A stretch of DNA of 64,000 bases from Mucilaginibacter sp. (GCF_025362475.1 NZ_JANYGH010000048.1:81102-145101), one strand, 5' to 3'. Shown: positions 24,199 through 33,019, counted from the first letter of the stretch. Translations and numbers: made by a program. Notes: generated from the sequence alone by a model not told the origin.

Positions 24199-25302
24199 AT
24201 GAGCATTAATAACACCTTGTTCAGGCCGTTTAGCCTGAAATCATTAAATATCAAAAACCGTATCGTGATGGCGCCCATGACCCGTTCATTTTCGCCAAAC
24301 GGAGTGCCTACTGCCGATGTTGCCGCTTATTACCGCAAGCGTGCTGAAGGCGAAGTTGGTTTAATTTTGTCTGAGGGCACCGTTATCGATCGTGTATCAT
24401 CATCAAACGATGCCAACATTCCGCATTTTTATGGCGATCAGGCTTTGGCCGGCTGGCAAAATGTAATTAACGATGTACATACAGCCGGTGGTGCTATGGG
24501 GCCGCAGATCTGGCATATGGGTATTATGGATAACCACCGTTCGGGCTGGGTTCCATCACAGCCTTTTGAAGGACCATCGGGCCTAAACCGGCCAGGGTTT
24601 AACAATGGTAATACCATGACCGATGCTGATATTGCCGATACCATTGCCGCGTTTGGCCGTGCTGCAGCCGACGCCAAAAGGTTAGGTTTTGATTGCGTGG
24701 AGATACATGGCGCGCATGGTTACCTTATCGACCAGTTTTTTTGGGATGCCACCAACCAGCGTACAGATATTTATGGCGGTAAAACATTAGCAGAACGCAG
24801 CCGCTTTGCGATTGAAGTTATTAAAGAGGTAAGAAAACAGGTTGGTGACGATTTTGCGGTGATTATCCGTTTATCGCAATGGAAACCTGCGGACTATGAT
24901 AACGTGCTGGCTAAAACACCGCAGGAACTGGAAAGCTGGTTAAACCCAATGGCCGATGCAGGAGTGGATATTTTTCATTGCTCGCAACGCCGTTTCTGGG
25001 AAACCCAATACGAGGGCTCAGATCTGAACTTTGCCGGCTGGGCAAAAAAGGTAACCGGTAAGGCTACTATCACAGTTGGTTCGGTTGGGTTGGACGGTGA
25101 GTTTTTGGCCGCCTTTGCAGGTGCCAGCTCAAACCCAAGCTCATTAGATGAATTATTGCGCCGTATGGACCGTGGCGATTTTGACCTGGTAGCAGTTGGT
25201 CGCCCCTTATTGGCCGATCCTCATTGGACACAAAAAATCCGCGAAGAACGTACAGATGAATTGAAAGGCTTTAGTAAAGAGGCTTTGATGGAGTTGGTGT
25301 AA
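24199..25302 (+). CDS. Old Yellow Enzyme family oxidoreductase
   Basis: The 367-aa FMN-dependent TIM-barrel enzyme begins FRPFSLKSLNIKNRIVMAPMTRS, the typical OYE N-terminus. The catalytic pair lies in VEIHGAHGYLIDQFF (His-x-x-His rather than His-x-x-Asn), and the phosphate-binding end reads AVGRPLLADPHW. Family members reduce activated C=C bonds of enones, nitro compounds or maleimides with NAD(P)H. Co-transcription with an ArsR-type repressor parallels regulated ene-reductase operons that respond to reactive electrophiles. No signal peptide; cytoplasmic. The natural substrate is not evident. Confidence 0.95.
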   Translation: MSINNTLFRPFSLKSLNIKNRIVMAPMTRSFSPNGVPTADVAAYYRKRAEGEVGLILSEGTVIDRVSSSNDANIPHFYGDQALAGWQNVINDVHTAGGAMGPQIWHMGIMDNHRSGWVPSQPFEGPSGLNRPGFNNGNTMTDADIADTIAAFGRAAADAKRLGFDCVEIHGAHGYLIDQFFWDATNQRTDIYGGKTLAERSRFAIEVIKEVRKQVGDDFAVIIRLSQWKPADYDNVLAKTPQELESWLNPMADAGVDIFHCSQRRFWETQYEGSDLNFAGWAKKVTGKATITVGSVGLDGEFLAAFAGASSNPSSLDELLRRMDRGDFDLVAVGRPLLADPHWTQKIREERTDELKGFSKEALMELV

Positions 25303-25372
25303 TATATATTAAAAGCTTTGTCATTGCGGAACATCTCAGGGGATAATGAAGGGGAAATGACGTTTTGAAAAG

Positions 25373-25466
25373 TTTGTCATCCTGAGGAACGAAGGATCTA
25401 TTCGCAGACTGTGCAGGGCGAAGAAGCATGGTGGAGAATAGATCCTTCGTTCCTCAGGATGACAAA
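25373..25466. repeat. Dispersed palindromic repeat, family A copy 3
   Basis: It starts TTTGTCATCCTGAGGAACG and ends CGTTCCTCAGGATGACAAA, with the shared centre GCAGACTGTGCAGGGCGAAG. Partial copies of another motif, GTCATTGCGGAAC and GTCATGGGAACGAGGCAATG, flank it at 25319 and 25486 as if the family A copy were inserted into a second repeat. Confidence 0.85.
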
Positions 25467-25521
25467 AGTTTTTTTTTGCTAACACGTCATGGGAACGAGG
25501 CAATGCTTTTTTTAATACATC

Positions 25522-25995
25522 CTACCCCTTATACTTCCCAAACATCTCCTCAATAGCCTTTTCCCTAAACGCAAAAATTTTGTTCACCTCTTTACCTACA
25601 AAAACCTTGTTGGTGATGGTACCTATAAAGCCATAGGGTATGGCGTAGTGTAATATATCATTCATTTGCACACCACCTTTTATCTCTTTAAAATGATGCT
25701 GGTGATGCCATAACGCGTAAGGACCAAAGCGTTGTTCATCTACAAAGTATTGCTTATCAGCAACGTGGGTAATCTCTGTCATCCAGTTCATTTTGATACC
25801 CAGCAGAGGCGATATTTTGTAGGTAATGATCATGCCGGGGTACATTTTTGTATCCGCAGTATAATCAGATGTTACCACAAAGCTCATTTCGGGCGGAGTG
25901 ATCTTAGCCAAATTAAGTGGCGATGAAAAAAAATCCCAGGCCTCCTCCAGGGAAATAGGGATTTTTTGTTCGGTTTTTAAAACGTATGTTTTCAC
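25522..25995 (-). CDS. SRPBCC (START-like) family protein
   Basis: The 157-aa protein has the SRPBCC pattern of Bacteroidota members annotated as ligand-binding: LKTEQKIPISLEEAWDFFSSPLNLAKITPPEMSF at the N terminus, a long central beta sheet (MYPGMIITYKISPLLGIKMNWMTEITHV), and a C-terminal helix (KIFAFREKAIEEMF). The family binds hydrophobic ligands in a helix-grip cavity; this one's ligand is unknown. The start codon is GTG at 25995 (seen directly). It is on the same strand as, and 43 bases downstream of, the sulfurtransferase gene and may be cotranscribed. Confidence 0.85.
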   Translation of the reverse strand: MKTYVLKTEQKIPISLEEAWDFFSSPLNLAKITPPEMSFVVTSDYTADTKMYPGMIITYKISPLLGIKMNWMTEITHVADKQYFVDEQRFGPYALWHHQHHFKEIKGGVQMNDILHYAIPYGFIGTITNKVFVGKEVNKIFAFREKAIEEMFGKYKG

Positions 25996-26038
25996 AAGCC
26001 AATATCAATTAATACAATATTGTTGTAAATATACATTT

Positions 26039-26875
26039 TTATCTTGTAATTGTACCAATTGGTAAATCACGTCTTGACCACTCACTCCAGGAGCCAACAT
26101 ATAATTTGGGGCCGGTAATGCCGGCGTACTCCATACCCAAAAGGGTGTGGCATGCCGTAACGCCCGATCCACAGTGAACAATGATATCCTCATGGGCTAC
26201 ATCGCCAATGGTTTCATCATAAATTTTACGCAGCGCCTCGGCCGGCAGGTATTTACCGTCAACATCCAGGTTGGTAATATAAGGCAGGTTATAGGCACCG
26301 GGGATATGCCCGGCTATCAAATCAAGCGGCTCGGTTTGTCCTAAGTATCTTGGGGTTTCCCGCACATCTATCACAATCCTCTCCGGGTTATGCGCAGCTG
26401 TACCTACTTCCTCAATTACAACAGTGCCTGTATAACCGGCAGGTACCGGGTAAGGCGCAACCGGGTTTGGCGTGTACTCTTCGGTGCTTAACTCAATACC
26501 CGCATCTGTAGCAGCCTGCAATCCGCCGTTTAATACCTGTACATTTTGATGCCCAATGGCTTTCAGCATCCACCAGAAACGGGCACCTCCAAAGGCAGCA
26601 GCTTTATCATCATAAACAATCACATGGCTATCGGGGCTTATTCCCAATTTACCCAGGAAGGCTGCAAAATCATTAATATTGGGTAGTGGATGCCTGCCCC
26701 CTATTGCGGCATTGGTAACAGGGGCTGCCAAATCCCTGTCCAGATCAACATAGGCAGCATTTTTGAGGTGACCGGCAAGGTAGCGGTCATGGGTATCTTT
26801 ACCGGCGCGGGCGTCGATAAGTATGGTATTCGGGCCGGCCATAGCCGGATCGTTAATTTCAATTAGTGGCGACAT
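26039..26875 (-). CDS. 3-Mercaptopyruvate/thiosulfate sulfurtransferase
   Basis: The 278-aa protein is a tandem two-rhodanese-domain enzyme: an inactive N-terminal domain (about 1-130) and an active C-terminal domain with Cys235 in the loop CGSGVTA. That loop, with no Lys after the Gly, is the signature of 3-mercaptopyruvate sulfurtransferases, whereas thiosulfate-type loops read CRKGVT. It transfers sulfur from mercaptopyruvate to a thiophilic acceptor in the cytoplasm. A TATATTTG -7 element (26908-26901, minus strand) lies 25 bases upstream. It leads a unit that includes the SRPBCC gene downstream. Confidence 0.93.
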   Translation of the reverse strand: MSPLIEINDPAMAGPNTILIDARAGKDTHDRYLAGHLKNAAYVDLDRDLAAPVTNAAIGGRHPLPNINDFAAFLGKLGISPDSHVIVYDDKAAAFGGARFWWMLKAIGHQNVQVLNGGLQAATDAGIELSTEEYTPNPVAPYPVPAGYTGTVVIEEVGTAAHNPERIVIDVRETPRYLGQTEPLDLIAGHIPGAYNLPYITNLDVDGKYLPAEALRKIYDETIGDVAHEDIIVHCGSGVTACHTLLGMEYAGITGPKLYVGSWSEWSRRDLPIGTITR

Positions 26876-26900
26876 AGTTATTTCGATCTGTAGTAAAGAT

Positions 26901-26908
26901 CAAATATA
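26901..26908 (-). promoter_or_regulatory. -7 promoter element of the sulfurtransferase gene
   Basis: On the minus strand this reads TATATTTG, an exact match to TAnnTTTG, 25 bases before the ATG at 26875. Confidence 0.45.
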
Positions 26909-26935
26909 AATACACCGCTTTTACTTTTGCGCTTT

Positions 26936-27409
26936 TTACTGCACTATTTTATTGGCGCAGTATGAGCTGGCAAAAGCCTCCGGTTTAGCCTTAAATACAA
27001 AACCCATGCTTAAAATGTAGCCCATGGCCTCGTGCAGCGCCTGGTTTGATTTAAACATTGGGTTGGTATTAATGTCGGCGTGTACTTCCAGTTCCACATC
27101 GTACAGGTCAAGCAAATCGCAAAGCTTGTAGGCAATGTCAATTGATTTTTGCACCTCGCTAAGCATACGCTCCTTGATGCTCATTTTTTGTGATGTACGC
27201 TCCTGGTGAATAAACATAAATGCACCACGCTGCTCCCGTACAAAAACAATAACTGTAGCAAAATCAGTTACGGTGCCTTTAACCTGCGAATCGGTTCCGA
27301 TACATACTTTAAGTTTGTTGCCGAGGTTGGCTTCGCGTTCAATCGCCCTTTCTACCTCTTCCATAATGGGCGATTGGATTACCTCACCGCTGAATTTTCT
27401 CCAGGTCAT
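26936..27409 (-). CDS. YkuK-like RNase H-fold protein (DUF458)
   Basis: This 157-aa protein matches the YkuK/DUF458 family: W-KFSGEVIQSPIMEEVERAI at the N terminus, then the RNase H-like core KVCIGTDSQVKGTVTDFATVIVFV with acidic Asp in GTDSQ, and the C-terminal DINTNPMFKSNQALHEAMGYI with further conserved acidic residues. The fold suggests a nuclease, but the family's biochemical activity is not established to my knowledge. It has full family length, no signal peptide, and lies 60 bases upstream of the sulfurtransferase start, so it may be on the same unit. Confidence 0.85.
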   Translation of the reverse strand: MTWRKFSGEVIQSPIMEEVERAIEREANLGNKLKVCIGTDSQVKGTVTDFATVIVFVREQRGAFMFIHQERTSQKMSIKERMLSEVQKSIDIAYKLCDLLDLYDVELEVHADINTNPMFKSNQALHEAMGYILSMGFVFKAKPEAFASSYCANKIVQ

Positions 27410-27941
27410 AAAAATTGATTTTAGTTAATTTTAGCTGACCCATTTTATAGGTCTATAAAAATAAGCGATAAGGTTTCATATAAACGTAAACTACATATGA
27501 TTTATTTGTTAACATTTAGCTGAATATCAACAAGATCGCGTTTTTTCATGACAATTTGAAGATTGAGCGGAATTTTTCCGATGTGCAGATGGAGGACTAA
27601 TATGCAGATTACAGGTGTGCAGATGAAGGATGATTGTGTAGAAATATCTGAGTTGCTCTGTAATTGAACAAATGCAGTTCAGTTAAAAAATGCGGAAGAG
27701 TTGTTTTTGAGGACACAAACAACGGGGGTGGAAGAAATGTCAATGAGAATATAAGTGCTCGGAAGATATAAAAAAGGTGAGGCAATGTGCGATTCCTTCC
27801 TCGGGGAAGGGAAGGTAGGGGTTAAATCAGGCGTTCAAATACAGGTGCAGATGGTATGTCGGTGAAACCCCTCCCTGCCATTGCGCGCATTCCGGCCGCA
27901 CCCCTCCCGTTGGGAGGGAATTAAAAAACAGTTAACAAGGT
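27410..27941. other. 532-bp intergenic stretch with repeat
   Basis: No gene is supported. The TGCAGAT heptamer recurs at 27584, 27603 and 27618. A family D repeat unit occupies 27786-27927 and is listed separately. Confidence 0.5.
27786..27927. repeat. Family D repeat, copy 1
   Basis: It starts TGTGCGATTCCTTCCTCGGG and ends in CCCCTCCCGTTGGGAGGGAA, with the paired blocks GGTAGGGGTT and AAACCCCTCCC in between. The second copy lies at 29471-29609 with the same order of blocks, about 1.7 kb away. Confidence 0.75.
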
Positions 27942-28673
27942 TTAATTCAACGCTGCCCTGATAGCGTTTTCGGCTTCCAGCACCAGGTCTTCCATGGGGC
28001 GGCCGGCAGGTTCAATTGGTGAAAGTACCTCCCAGATCATCGGCGTAAAAGTATTGAGCGGATACTGTCCGTATTGGATCATTTTCCAGGAATCTTTTAT
28101 GGCGATAGGTACCAGCAGAGCCTCAGGGCATTTTTTAAGTATGGTAGCTATGCCGCCAACCTGGAAGGTTTTTACTGTACCATCTGTTGAACGGGTGCCC
28201 TCGGGGAATATCACCGCCGACCATTTATTCTCTTTCATTCGCTGAGCAAGCTTTACAATTTCGCTGATTGATTGCCTGCCATCTTTACGATCGATATTGG
28301 CACCGCCACCATGTTTCAGGTTAAAGGAGATAGACGGAATGCCTTTAGTAAGCTCAATTTTTGAAATAAATTTAGCGTGATATTTACGCAGATACCAGAT
28401 GAGCGGAGGTATATCGAGCAGCCCCTGGTGATTGGCCAGGAAAATAATAGGTCGCCCAACCGGCAGGTTTTGTTTGTTGATGAAGGTAACCGTGTTACCT
28501 AACACGTATACCGAGCGTAAAAGGAATAGGTTTAAAATATCCACCGACCTTTTATGTGCCGAATAACCGAAAAAACGAAGGCACACCCACTGGATAGGTT
28601 GAAATATTATAAGTATCAATAAAAACACTCCTGTTGCTATCGGAGTAAGGAAATAGCCTAAAAATTTTTTCAT
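27942..28673 (-). CDS. 1-Acyl-glycerol-3-phosphate acyltransferase (PlsC family)
   Basis: The 243-aa protein has an N-terminal membrane helix (about 6-30), then the PlsC motifs NHQGLLD (NHx4D, 81-87), GGGANIDRKDGRQS (motif II/III region) and FPEGTRS (156-162). Such enzymes acylate lysophosphatidic acid to phosphatidic acid at the inner membrane in phospholipid synthesis. It is 41 bases downstream of the NUDIX gene on the same strand. A TAAATTTG -7 element ends eight bases before the ATG, so the transcript would have almost no leader. Confidence 0.93.
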   Translation of the reverse strand: MKKFLGYFLTPIATGVFLLILIIFQPIQWVCLRFFGYSAHKRSVDILNLFLLRSVYVLGNTVTFINKQNLPVGRPIIFLANHQGLLDIPPLIWYLRKYHAKFISKIELTKGIPSISFNLKHGGGANIDRKDGRQSISEIVKLAQRMKENKWSAVIFPEGTRSTDGTVKTFQVGGIATILKKCPEALLVPIAIKDSWKMIQYGQYPLNTFTPMIWEVLSPIEPAGRPMEDLVLEAENAIRAALN

Positions 28674-28681
28674 TCGACTGG

Positions 28682-28689
28682 CAAATTTA
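28682..28689 (-). promoter_or_regulatory. -7 promoter element of the plsC-like gene
   Basis: On the minus strand this reads TAAATTTG, an exact TAnnTTTG match, with eight bases between it and the ATG at 28673. Confidence 0.5.
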
Positions 28690-28714
28690 GGTTTATTTTG
28701 TAGAAACCGATGGT

Positions 28715-29275
28715 CTATATCCGGTTTTCTATAATCAGCAATTGCACTTTTAACACTGCGGCAACCGTCATCGCATCAGTGATTTCACCATCGCAAACCA
28801 TTTGGTATACGCTGGCAAACGGTAGTTTTTTAACTATCAGCTGTTCGGTATCTTCCGGCTCGGCTTCAAACTGGGCCAGGTCGCGGGCTACATATATAAT
28901 GCTCAGCTCATCACTTACCGAGTTACTGAGATGCAGACGTTGAATCTCGGTCCACCGGTTGGCTTTCAGGCCTGTTTCTTCCAGCAGTTCGCGCTTTGCA
29001 GCATCCAGCGGATCGGTATGATCAAGGCCACCGCCTTCTGGCATTTCCCAACTATATTGGTTCAGCGCAAAACGATACTGCCCTACCAGGTAGGTATTTA
29101 GCTCATCATCAAGCGGTAAAACACCTATGGCCAGGTTTTTATAGTGCACCTTGCCGTAAATGCCGGGATTGCCGGATGGGTTTATTACCTGGTACTCGGT
29201 TAAATTTATCCAGGGGTTGTCATATATTACTTTTTCGGAGGTTATTTTCCAGGGGTTATTTTCGGGATGCAACAT
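28715..29275 (-). CDS. NUDIX hydrolase, ADP-ribose pyrophosphatase-like
   Basis: From the ATG at 29275 the product is 186 aa, a usual length for ADP-ribose pyrophosphatase-like NUDIX enzymes. The Nudix box reads PEGGGLDHTDPLDAAKRELLEETGL: the metal-binding REL-EETG core is intact, but the first Glu position of GX5E is Thr (the GE pair is HT). The N-terminal segment NPWINLTEYQV matches the ADPRase group, and a C-terminal acidic residue run (ALFEAEPEDTEQL) is retained. Nine additional codons upstream are possible but unlikely. Hydrolysis of a nucleoside diphosphate linked to another moiety is expected; the substrate is unverified. Confidence 0.9.
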   Translation of the reverse strand: MLHPENNPWKITSEKVIYDNPWINLTEYQVINPSGNPGIYGKVHYKNLAIGVLPLDDELNTYLVGQYRFALNQYSWEMPEGGGLDHTDPLDAAKRELLEETGLKANRWTEIQRLHLSNSVSDELSIIYVARDLAQFEAEPEDTEQLIVKKLPFASVYQMVCDGEITDAMTVAAVLKVQLLIIENRI

Positions 29276-29412
29276 GGGGTTAAAATAGTAATATTTGCAC
29301 AAAGGATGAAGGATAAAAAACGGGGAAATGGCCTAAAATTTTATACTCAAATAAACCGATTGATTTTAAACAAGTAACCGCGGTTTAGAAAAAACTGCCG
29401 TAAAGTGAATAT

Positions 29413-29653
29413 AAAATATAGCGATGAGCTTTAAACCTTGAGTGTTCGAAAGGTTAAAAGGAGCAGGAGGATGTGCGATTCCTTCCTCGGGGAAGGAGGA
29501 GGTAGGGGTTTGACCAGCCATTCACTGCCGCATTTCTCGTCGCTTTTAGAAACCCCTCCCTGCTTTTGCGCGCATTCCCAACCGCACCCCTCCCGTTGGG
29601 AGGGAATAAAAAAGCTTTCGAACACTTCTGGCTTTAAATCCATCGCTATATTT
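29413..29653. repeat. ~240-bp nested inverted repeat, MITE-like (family D copy 2)
   Basis: The outer arms AAAATATAGCGATGAGCTTT (from 29413) and its near-complement ending CATCGCTATATTTT (to 29653) pair over about 40 bases, including AGTGTTCGAA and TTCGAACACT. Inside sits a family D unit (29471-29609), itself made of paired blocks. The element fills most of the gap between the NUDIX and lipoprotein genes and contains no open frame with a known domain. Confidence 0.75.
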
Positions 29654-29682
29654 TTACAAGTTCCAAAGAGATCAAGCCAATA

Positions 29683-30201
29683 CTACTTTACATAAACAAA
29701 AGAAACGCTTTTACTCACCACCAGGCCGCTCATGTTTTGGCCTACATAAGTGATGGTATATTTGCCCGGTTTATCAATAGCGAACCCTTTCAACACATCA
29801 ACCATCGATAAAATGCTGCCTTTCTGATCAACTTTTATATAACTACTTGCCGGTGGCGGCATTATTCTTTTGGCCATTGCGCCCCTGTAATCAACCTCGT
29901 TCCCATTCCCGTCTTTAACTTCCAGGTATTTGCTCATCAAAGGCTCAAAAGGGGTATGCCATTTACAAAAATGCTGCGCACTATCGGCATGGTTAAAAAC
30001 CGTAAATTTCAACAATACCGAATCGCCAACTTTAATGGTATCCCTGATCTGCATTTCGGCAACGAGGCCTTTTTCTACAGATTTATCAGCATTTTGTTGT
30101 GTTGCGGAATCTGGCTTATGACTGGTGTTTTTGGTTGTATTAACGCTGCAGGCAGAAATCATCATCATTGCTGCAGATAATATTAACATATAGTTTTTCA
30201 T
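29683..30201 (-). CDS. Lipoprotein, unknown (Ig-like fold suspected)
   Basis: The 172-aa protein has a signal peptide with lipobox (MMISAC, Cys18), so it is lipid-anchored. Residues 45-170 are strand-rich: IKVGDSVLLKFTVFNHADSAQHFCKWHTPFEP resembles the N-terminal strands of immunoglobulin-like protease-inhibitor or copper-binding domains, and VDVLKGFAIDKPGKYTITYVGQNMSG is a typical strand pair. Fold assignment is inference; no function known. It stands alone between the MITE-like element and the GH125 gene, which runs the other way. Confidence 0.65.
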   Translation of the reverse strand: MKNYMLILSAAMMMISACSVNTTKNTSHKPDSATQQNADKSVEKGLVAEMQIRDTIKVGDSVLLKFTVFNHADSAQHFCKWHTPFEPLMSKYLEVKDGNGNEVDYRGAMAKRIMPPPASSYIKVDQKGSILSMVDVLKGFAIDKPGKYTITYVGQNMSGLVVSKSVSFVYVK

Positions 30202-30393
30202 TCTGCAAAAGTATCCCTTTTATCAGCTTGAAACCGTCTTTGACCTGTAAAATAGAATTAAAATTTGTGTTAAATTAACCCCTGTAAATACACCAGTCTA
30301 TCTGCGTTATAAAACAGGTAAATTAATTTAGCACGATTTTTTTTGGATTATAAAACGCTTTTATAATTTTACACTCTACCATTTAAACTACTT

Positions 30394-31833
30394 ATGATTA
30401 CCAGAAGACATTTCATTAAAATTAACAGCGTGGCGACTGCCGGTTTAGGCCTTAGCGCTGTGCCTGTACCCGCCTGGCTTGGCAATACTGCACCTGTATT
30501 TGAAAGCCGCCGCCCAAAACTTGCCGACCGCAAATTCACCAGCAAAGCGGTTGAAAGTATCATACAAAAAGTTAAAGCCGACATCAAAGATCCTGAAGTA
30601 GCCTGGCTTTTTGAAAACTGCTATCCAAACACGCTGGATACCACCGTTAATTACTCCGAAAAAGACGGCAAACCTGACACATTTGTAATCACAGGCGATA
30701 TTTTTGCCATGTGGATGCGCGATTCATCGGCACAGGTTTGGCCATACTTACCCCTTATAAAAACAGACCCCGAACTTAAAAAAGTTATACAAGGGGTATT
30801 GAGCCGACAAGCAAAATGTGTGTTGATAGACCCCTATGCCAATGCCTTTAACGAAGGCCCAACCGGCAGCGAATGGGATACCGACGTTACCGACATGAAG
30901 CCCGAGCTGCATGAACGCAAATGGGAAATTGACTCACTTTGTTATCCGGTTCGTTTAGCTTATAACTATTGGAAAATTAGCGGCGACAGCAGCTTTTTCG
31001 ACGATAACTGGCAAAAAGCAGGCAAAACCATATTAGATACTTTTAAAGTACAGCAACGTAAAAACGGCAAAGGCCCTTACCATTTTCAGCGTAAAACCGA
31101 AACCGCCAGCGATACCGCGCCAAACCGTGGCTATGGCAACCCGGTAAAACCTGTTGGTTTAATCTGCTCTATCTTCCGCCCGTCGGATGATGCTACTATT
31201 TATCCTTTCCTTATCCCGTCAAATTATTTTGCCGTTACCAGCTTAAGGCAAATGGCCGAAATGTTTAGTGTGATAGGTAAAGATGCCAAAACAGCGGCCG
31301 AATGCAAAGCCCTTGCCGCCGAGGTGGAAGCCGCTATTAAAAAATACGCGGTAGTTAATCACCCTGTATACGGCAAAATTTTAGCTTTTGAGGTTGATGG
31401 TTATGGTAATCAATTATTGATGGATGATAGCAATGTTCCCAGCCTGCTGGCCCTGCCCTACCTTGACTCATTGCCCGTTACCGACCCATTATACCAAAAC
31501 ACCCGCCGCTTTGTACTTAGTTTAGATAACCCATACTTTTTTAAAGGCAAGGTTGCCGAAGGCATTGGCGGCCCGCACGTAGGGATAGATTTTATATGGC
31601 CAATGGCAATTACCATGCGCGCCTTAACATCAACCAATAAGCTCGAAATAACCCGCTGTTTGCACATGTTAAAAAACACCCATGCAGGTACGGGCTTTAT
31701 GCACGAAGGTTTCCATAAAGATAATGCCAGCAATTTTACCCGTAAATGGTTTGCCTGGGCAAATACCTTATTTGGCGAACTCATCATTAAGGTGCATGCG
31801 CATCACCCGGATATTTTGCAGAAGATGTTATAA
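30394..31833 (+). CDS. GH125 exo-alpha-1,6-mannosidase-like glycoside hydrolase
   Basis: The 479-aa protein matches GH125 (formerly DUF1237): a twin-arginine-like start (ITRRHFIKINSVATAGLGLS), then GDIFAMWMRDSSAQVWPYL (101-119), ERKWEIDSLCYPVRLAYNYW (174-193), RPSDDATIYPFLIPSNYFAV (262-281) and FMHEGFHKDNASNFTRKWFAWAN (436-457), with Glu438 in the position of a catalytic residue. GH125 enzymes cleave alpha-1,6-linked mannose with inversion. The N-terminal motif suggests Tat export. It is a lone plus-strand gene, and mannose as substrate is based on family knowledge only. Confidence 0.93.
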   Translation: MITRRHFIKINSVATAGLGLSAVPVPAWLGNTAPVFESRRPKLADRKFTSKAVESIIQKVKADIKDPEVAWLFENCYPNTLDTTVNYSEKDGKPDTFVITGDIFAMWMRDSSAQVWPYLPLIKTDPELKKVIQGVLSRQAKCVLIDPYANAFNEGPTGSEWDTDVTDMKPELHERKWEIDSLCYPVRLAYNYWKISGDSSFFDDNWQKAGKTILDTFKVQQRKNGKGPYHFQRKTETASDTAPNRGYGNPVKPVGLICSIFRPSDDATIYPFLIPSNYFAVTSLRQMAEMFSVIGKDAKTAAECKALAAEVEAAIKKYAVVNHPVYGKILAFEVDGYGNQLLMDDSNVPSLLALPYLDSLPVTDPLYQNTRRFVLSLDNPYFFKGKVAEGIGGPHVGIDFIWPMAITMRALTSTNKLEITRCLHMLKNTHAGTGFMHEGFHKDNASNFTRKWFAWANTLFGELIIKVHAHHPDILQKML

Positions 31834-31841
31834 TGACTGTT

Positions 31842-32606
31842 TTAAAACAGCGGCCTACCTAACATGGCATTATAAAACAACAAGGACACAATTACAAAAT
31901 ACAGGCCGGCAAAAACAATTGCCGGCTTTGCTTTTTTAGTTTTGATGAGTACAACAAAAAGCGGTACAATTTGCAGCGCATGCAACCCCATAAAATGTAC
32001 TATCCGCAAATCGCCGGCACTGCGGCTCCAGTTAAGAAGCGGCAAACCGGGGCCGCCATCAGCAGCGCCAACCGTATGTGCCAATTGTGAGGCCATTACG
32101 CCACCCTCAAGGGCAAATACACCTGCCATGATAATACCGAGCCTAATTGCCCATAATAAAGCCGGGCTTATTTGCACCGCGCTTACTTTAAAAAACATAT
32201 ACCCCATATAAAGGGCAAACAGCGTTTGCAAAACAATAACTACCCCCATTAAACTAAACAAAATGGCGTTGTAAAGGCTGGATGTGTTGTAGTGCGATAG
32301 CTGCCCCCTGGCAGCCTGGCTGGCAATGGCCAGCATTTCAAACGTCAAAGCAAATACGCTGAAGTTTACAAAGCGTTTTTTGATCTGCTCAAATGGCAGG
32401 TACTGCAACAGCAAAGGCCACGTTAAACAATAAATGGCTATGGAGATAGCAAACTTGATAGGTTTTATCCATAGGTTGATGCCCATAAGTTGCCGATGAT
32501 CAAACTGCGCTACGATAACCATCAGTATAAACAAGGCCAGGTGCCCCAACCCGCAATAGTAAAAGACCGGGCTTTTGATTTTAATAAGGGTGAATAACGT
32601 TTTCAT
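31842..32606 (-). CDS. Seven-TM protein, unknown
   Basis: The 254-aa protein has about seven membrane spans. Conserved-looking intramembrane residues include HYNTSSLYNAI near the fourth span and SAGDLRIVHFMGLHALQIVPLF in the sixth, where two His could bind a cofactor. I have seen the GDLR-HF-GLHALQ motif in uncharacterised bacterial membrane proteins but know no function for it. Its start overlaps the end of the ABA4-like gene by four bases, so the two are translationally coupled. Confidence 0.65.
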   Translation of the reverse strand: MKTLFTLIKIKSPVFYYCGLGHLALFILMVIVAQFDHRQLMGINLWIKPIKFAISIAIYCLTWPLLLQYLPFEQIKKRFVNFSVFALTFEMLAIASQAARGQLSHYNTSSLYNAILFSLMGVVIVLQTLFALYMGYMFFKVSAVQISPALLWAIRLGIIMAGVFALEGGVMASQLAHTVGAADGGPGLPLLNWSRSAGDLRIVHFMGLHALQIVPLFVVLIKTKKAKPAIVFAGLYFVIVSLLFYNAMLGRPLF

Positions 32607-33019
32607 TTACTTGTTTTTACTTTTTGTATAATTTGATAAAGCAGGAAACCGCATGGGCCAAACATAAATGTAAGTGCCAGGCATGGCACCAACAGCCAAT
32701 GCGAAATTGATTTTGCCTGCGCCGATTTGAGGATAGAGAACCCTATCAGCAAATCAAAAGCCAGGTAATGTACCCAACCGGCAAGCAACAGGTTATCATT
32801 ATTAAAAAGCACATGTACCTGCTGCAGCGAGTTAAAGCCACCACCCGGCGTATTAAAAAAGCCCATAATGTAAATGCAATAGATAACAGATAATAGCAAG
32901 GGAACAACTGTATGATCAATTAGCCACGTTGTAACCTTCCATTTGGGGAGTACGATGAGCAGCAGCCATTGCAAAGCTGCAATTGCCCCTGCCGCCGAAA
33001 ATACCTGATCTGGATTCAT
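32603..33019 (-). CDS. ABA4-like membrane protein (DUF4281)
   Basis: The 138-aa protein has four membrane spans and matches the ABA4/DUF4281 family: FSAAGAIAALQWLLLIVLPKW, then VPLLLSVIYCIY, the segment GWVHYLAFDLLIG with conserved His/Asp, and FGPCGFLLYQII at the end. In plants ABA4 is needed to make neoxanthin; bacterial members are uncharacterised and their carotenoid role is unproven. It is translated with the 7-TM gene that overlaps it by four bases. A Crp-like regulator lies 121 bases upstream on the same strand. Confidence 0.8.
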   Translation of the reverse strand: MNPDQVFSAAGAIAALQWLLLIVLPKWKVTTWLIDHTVVPLLLSVIYCIYIMGFFNTPGGGFNSLQQVHVLFNNDNLLLAGWVHYLAFDLLIGFSILKSAQAKSISHWLLVPCLALTFMFGPCGFLLYQIIQKVKTSK

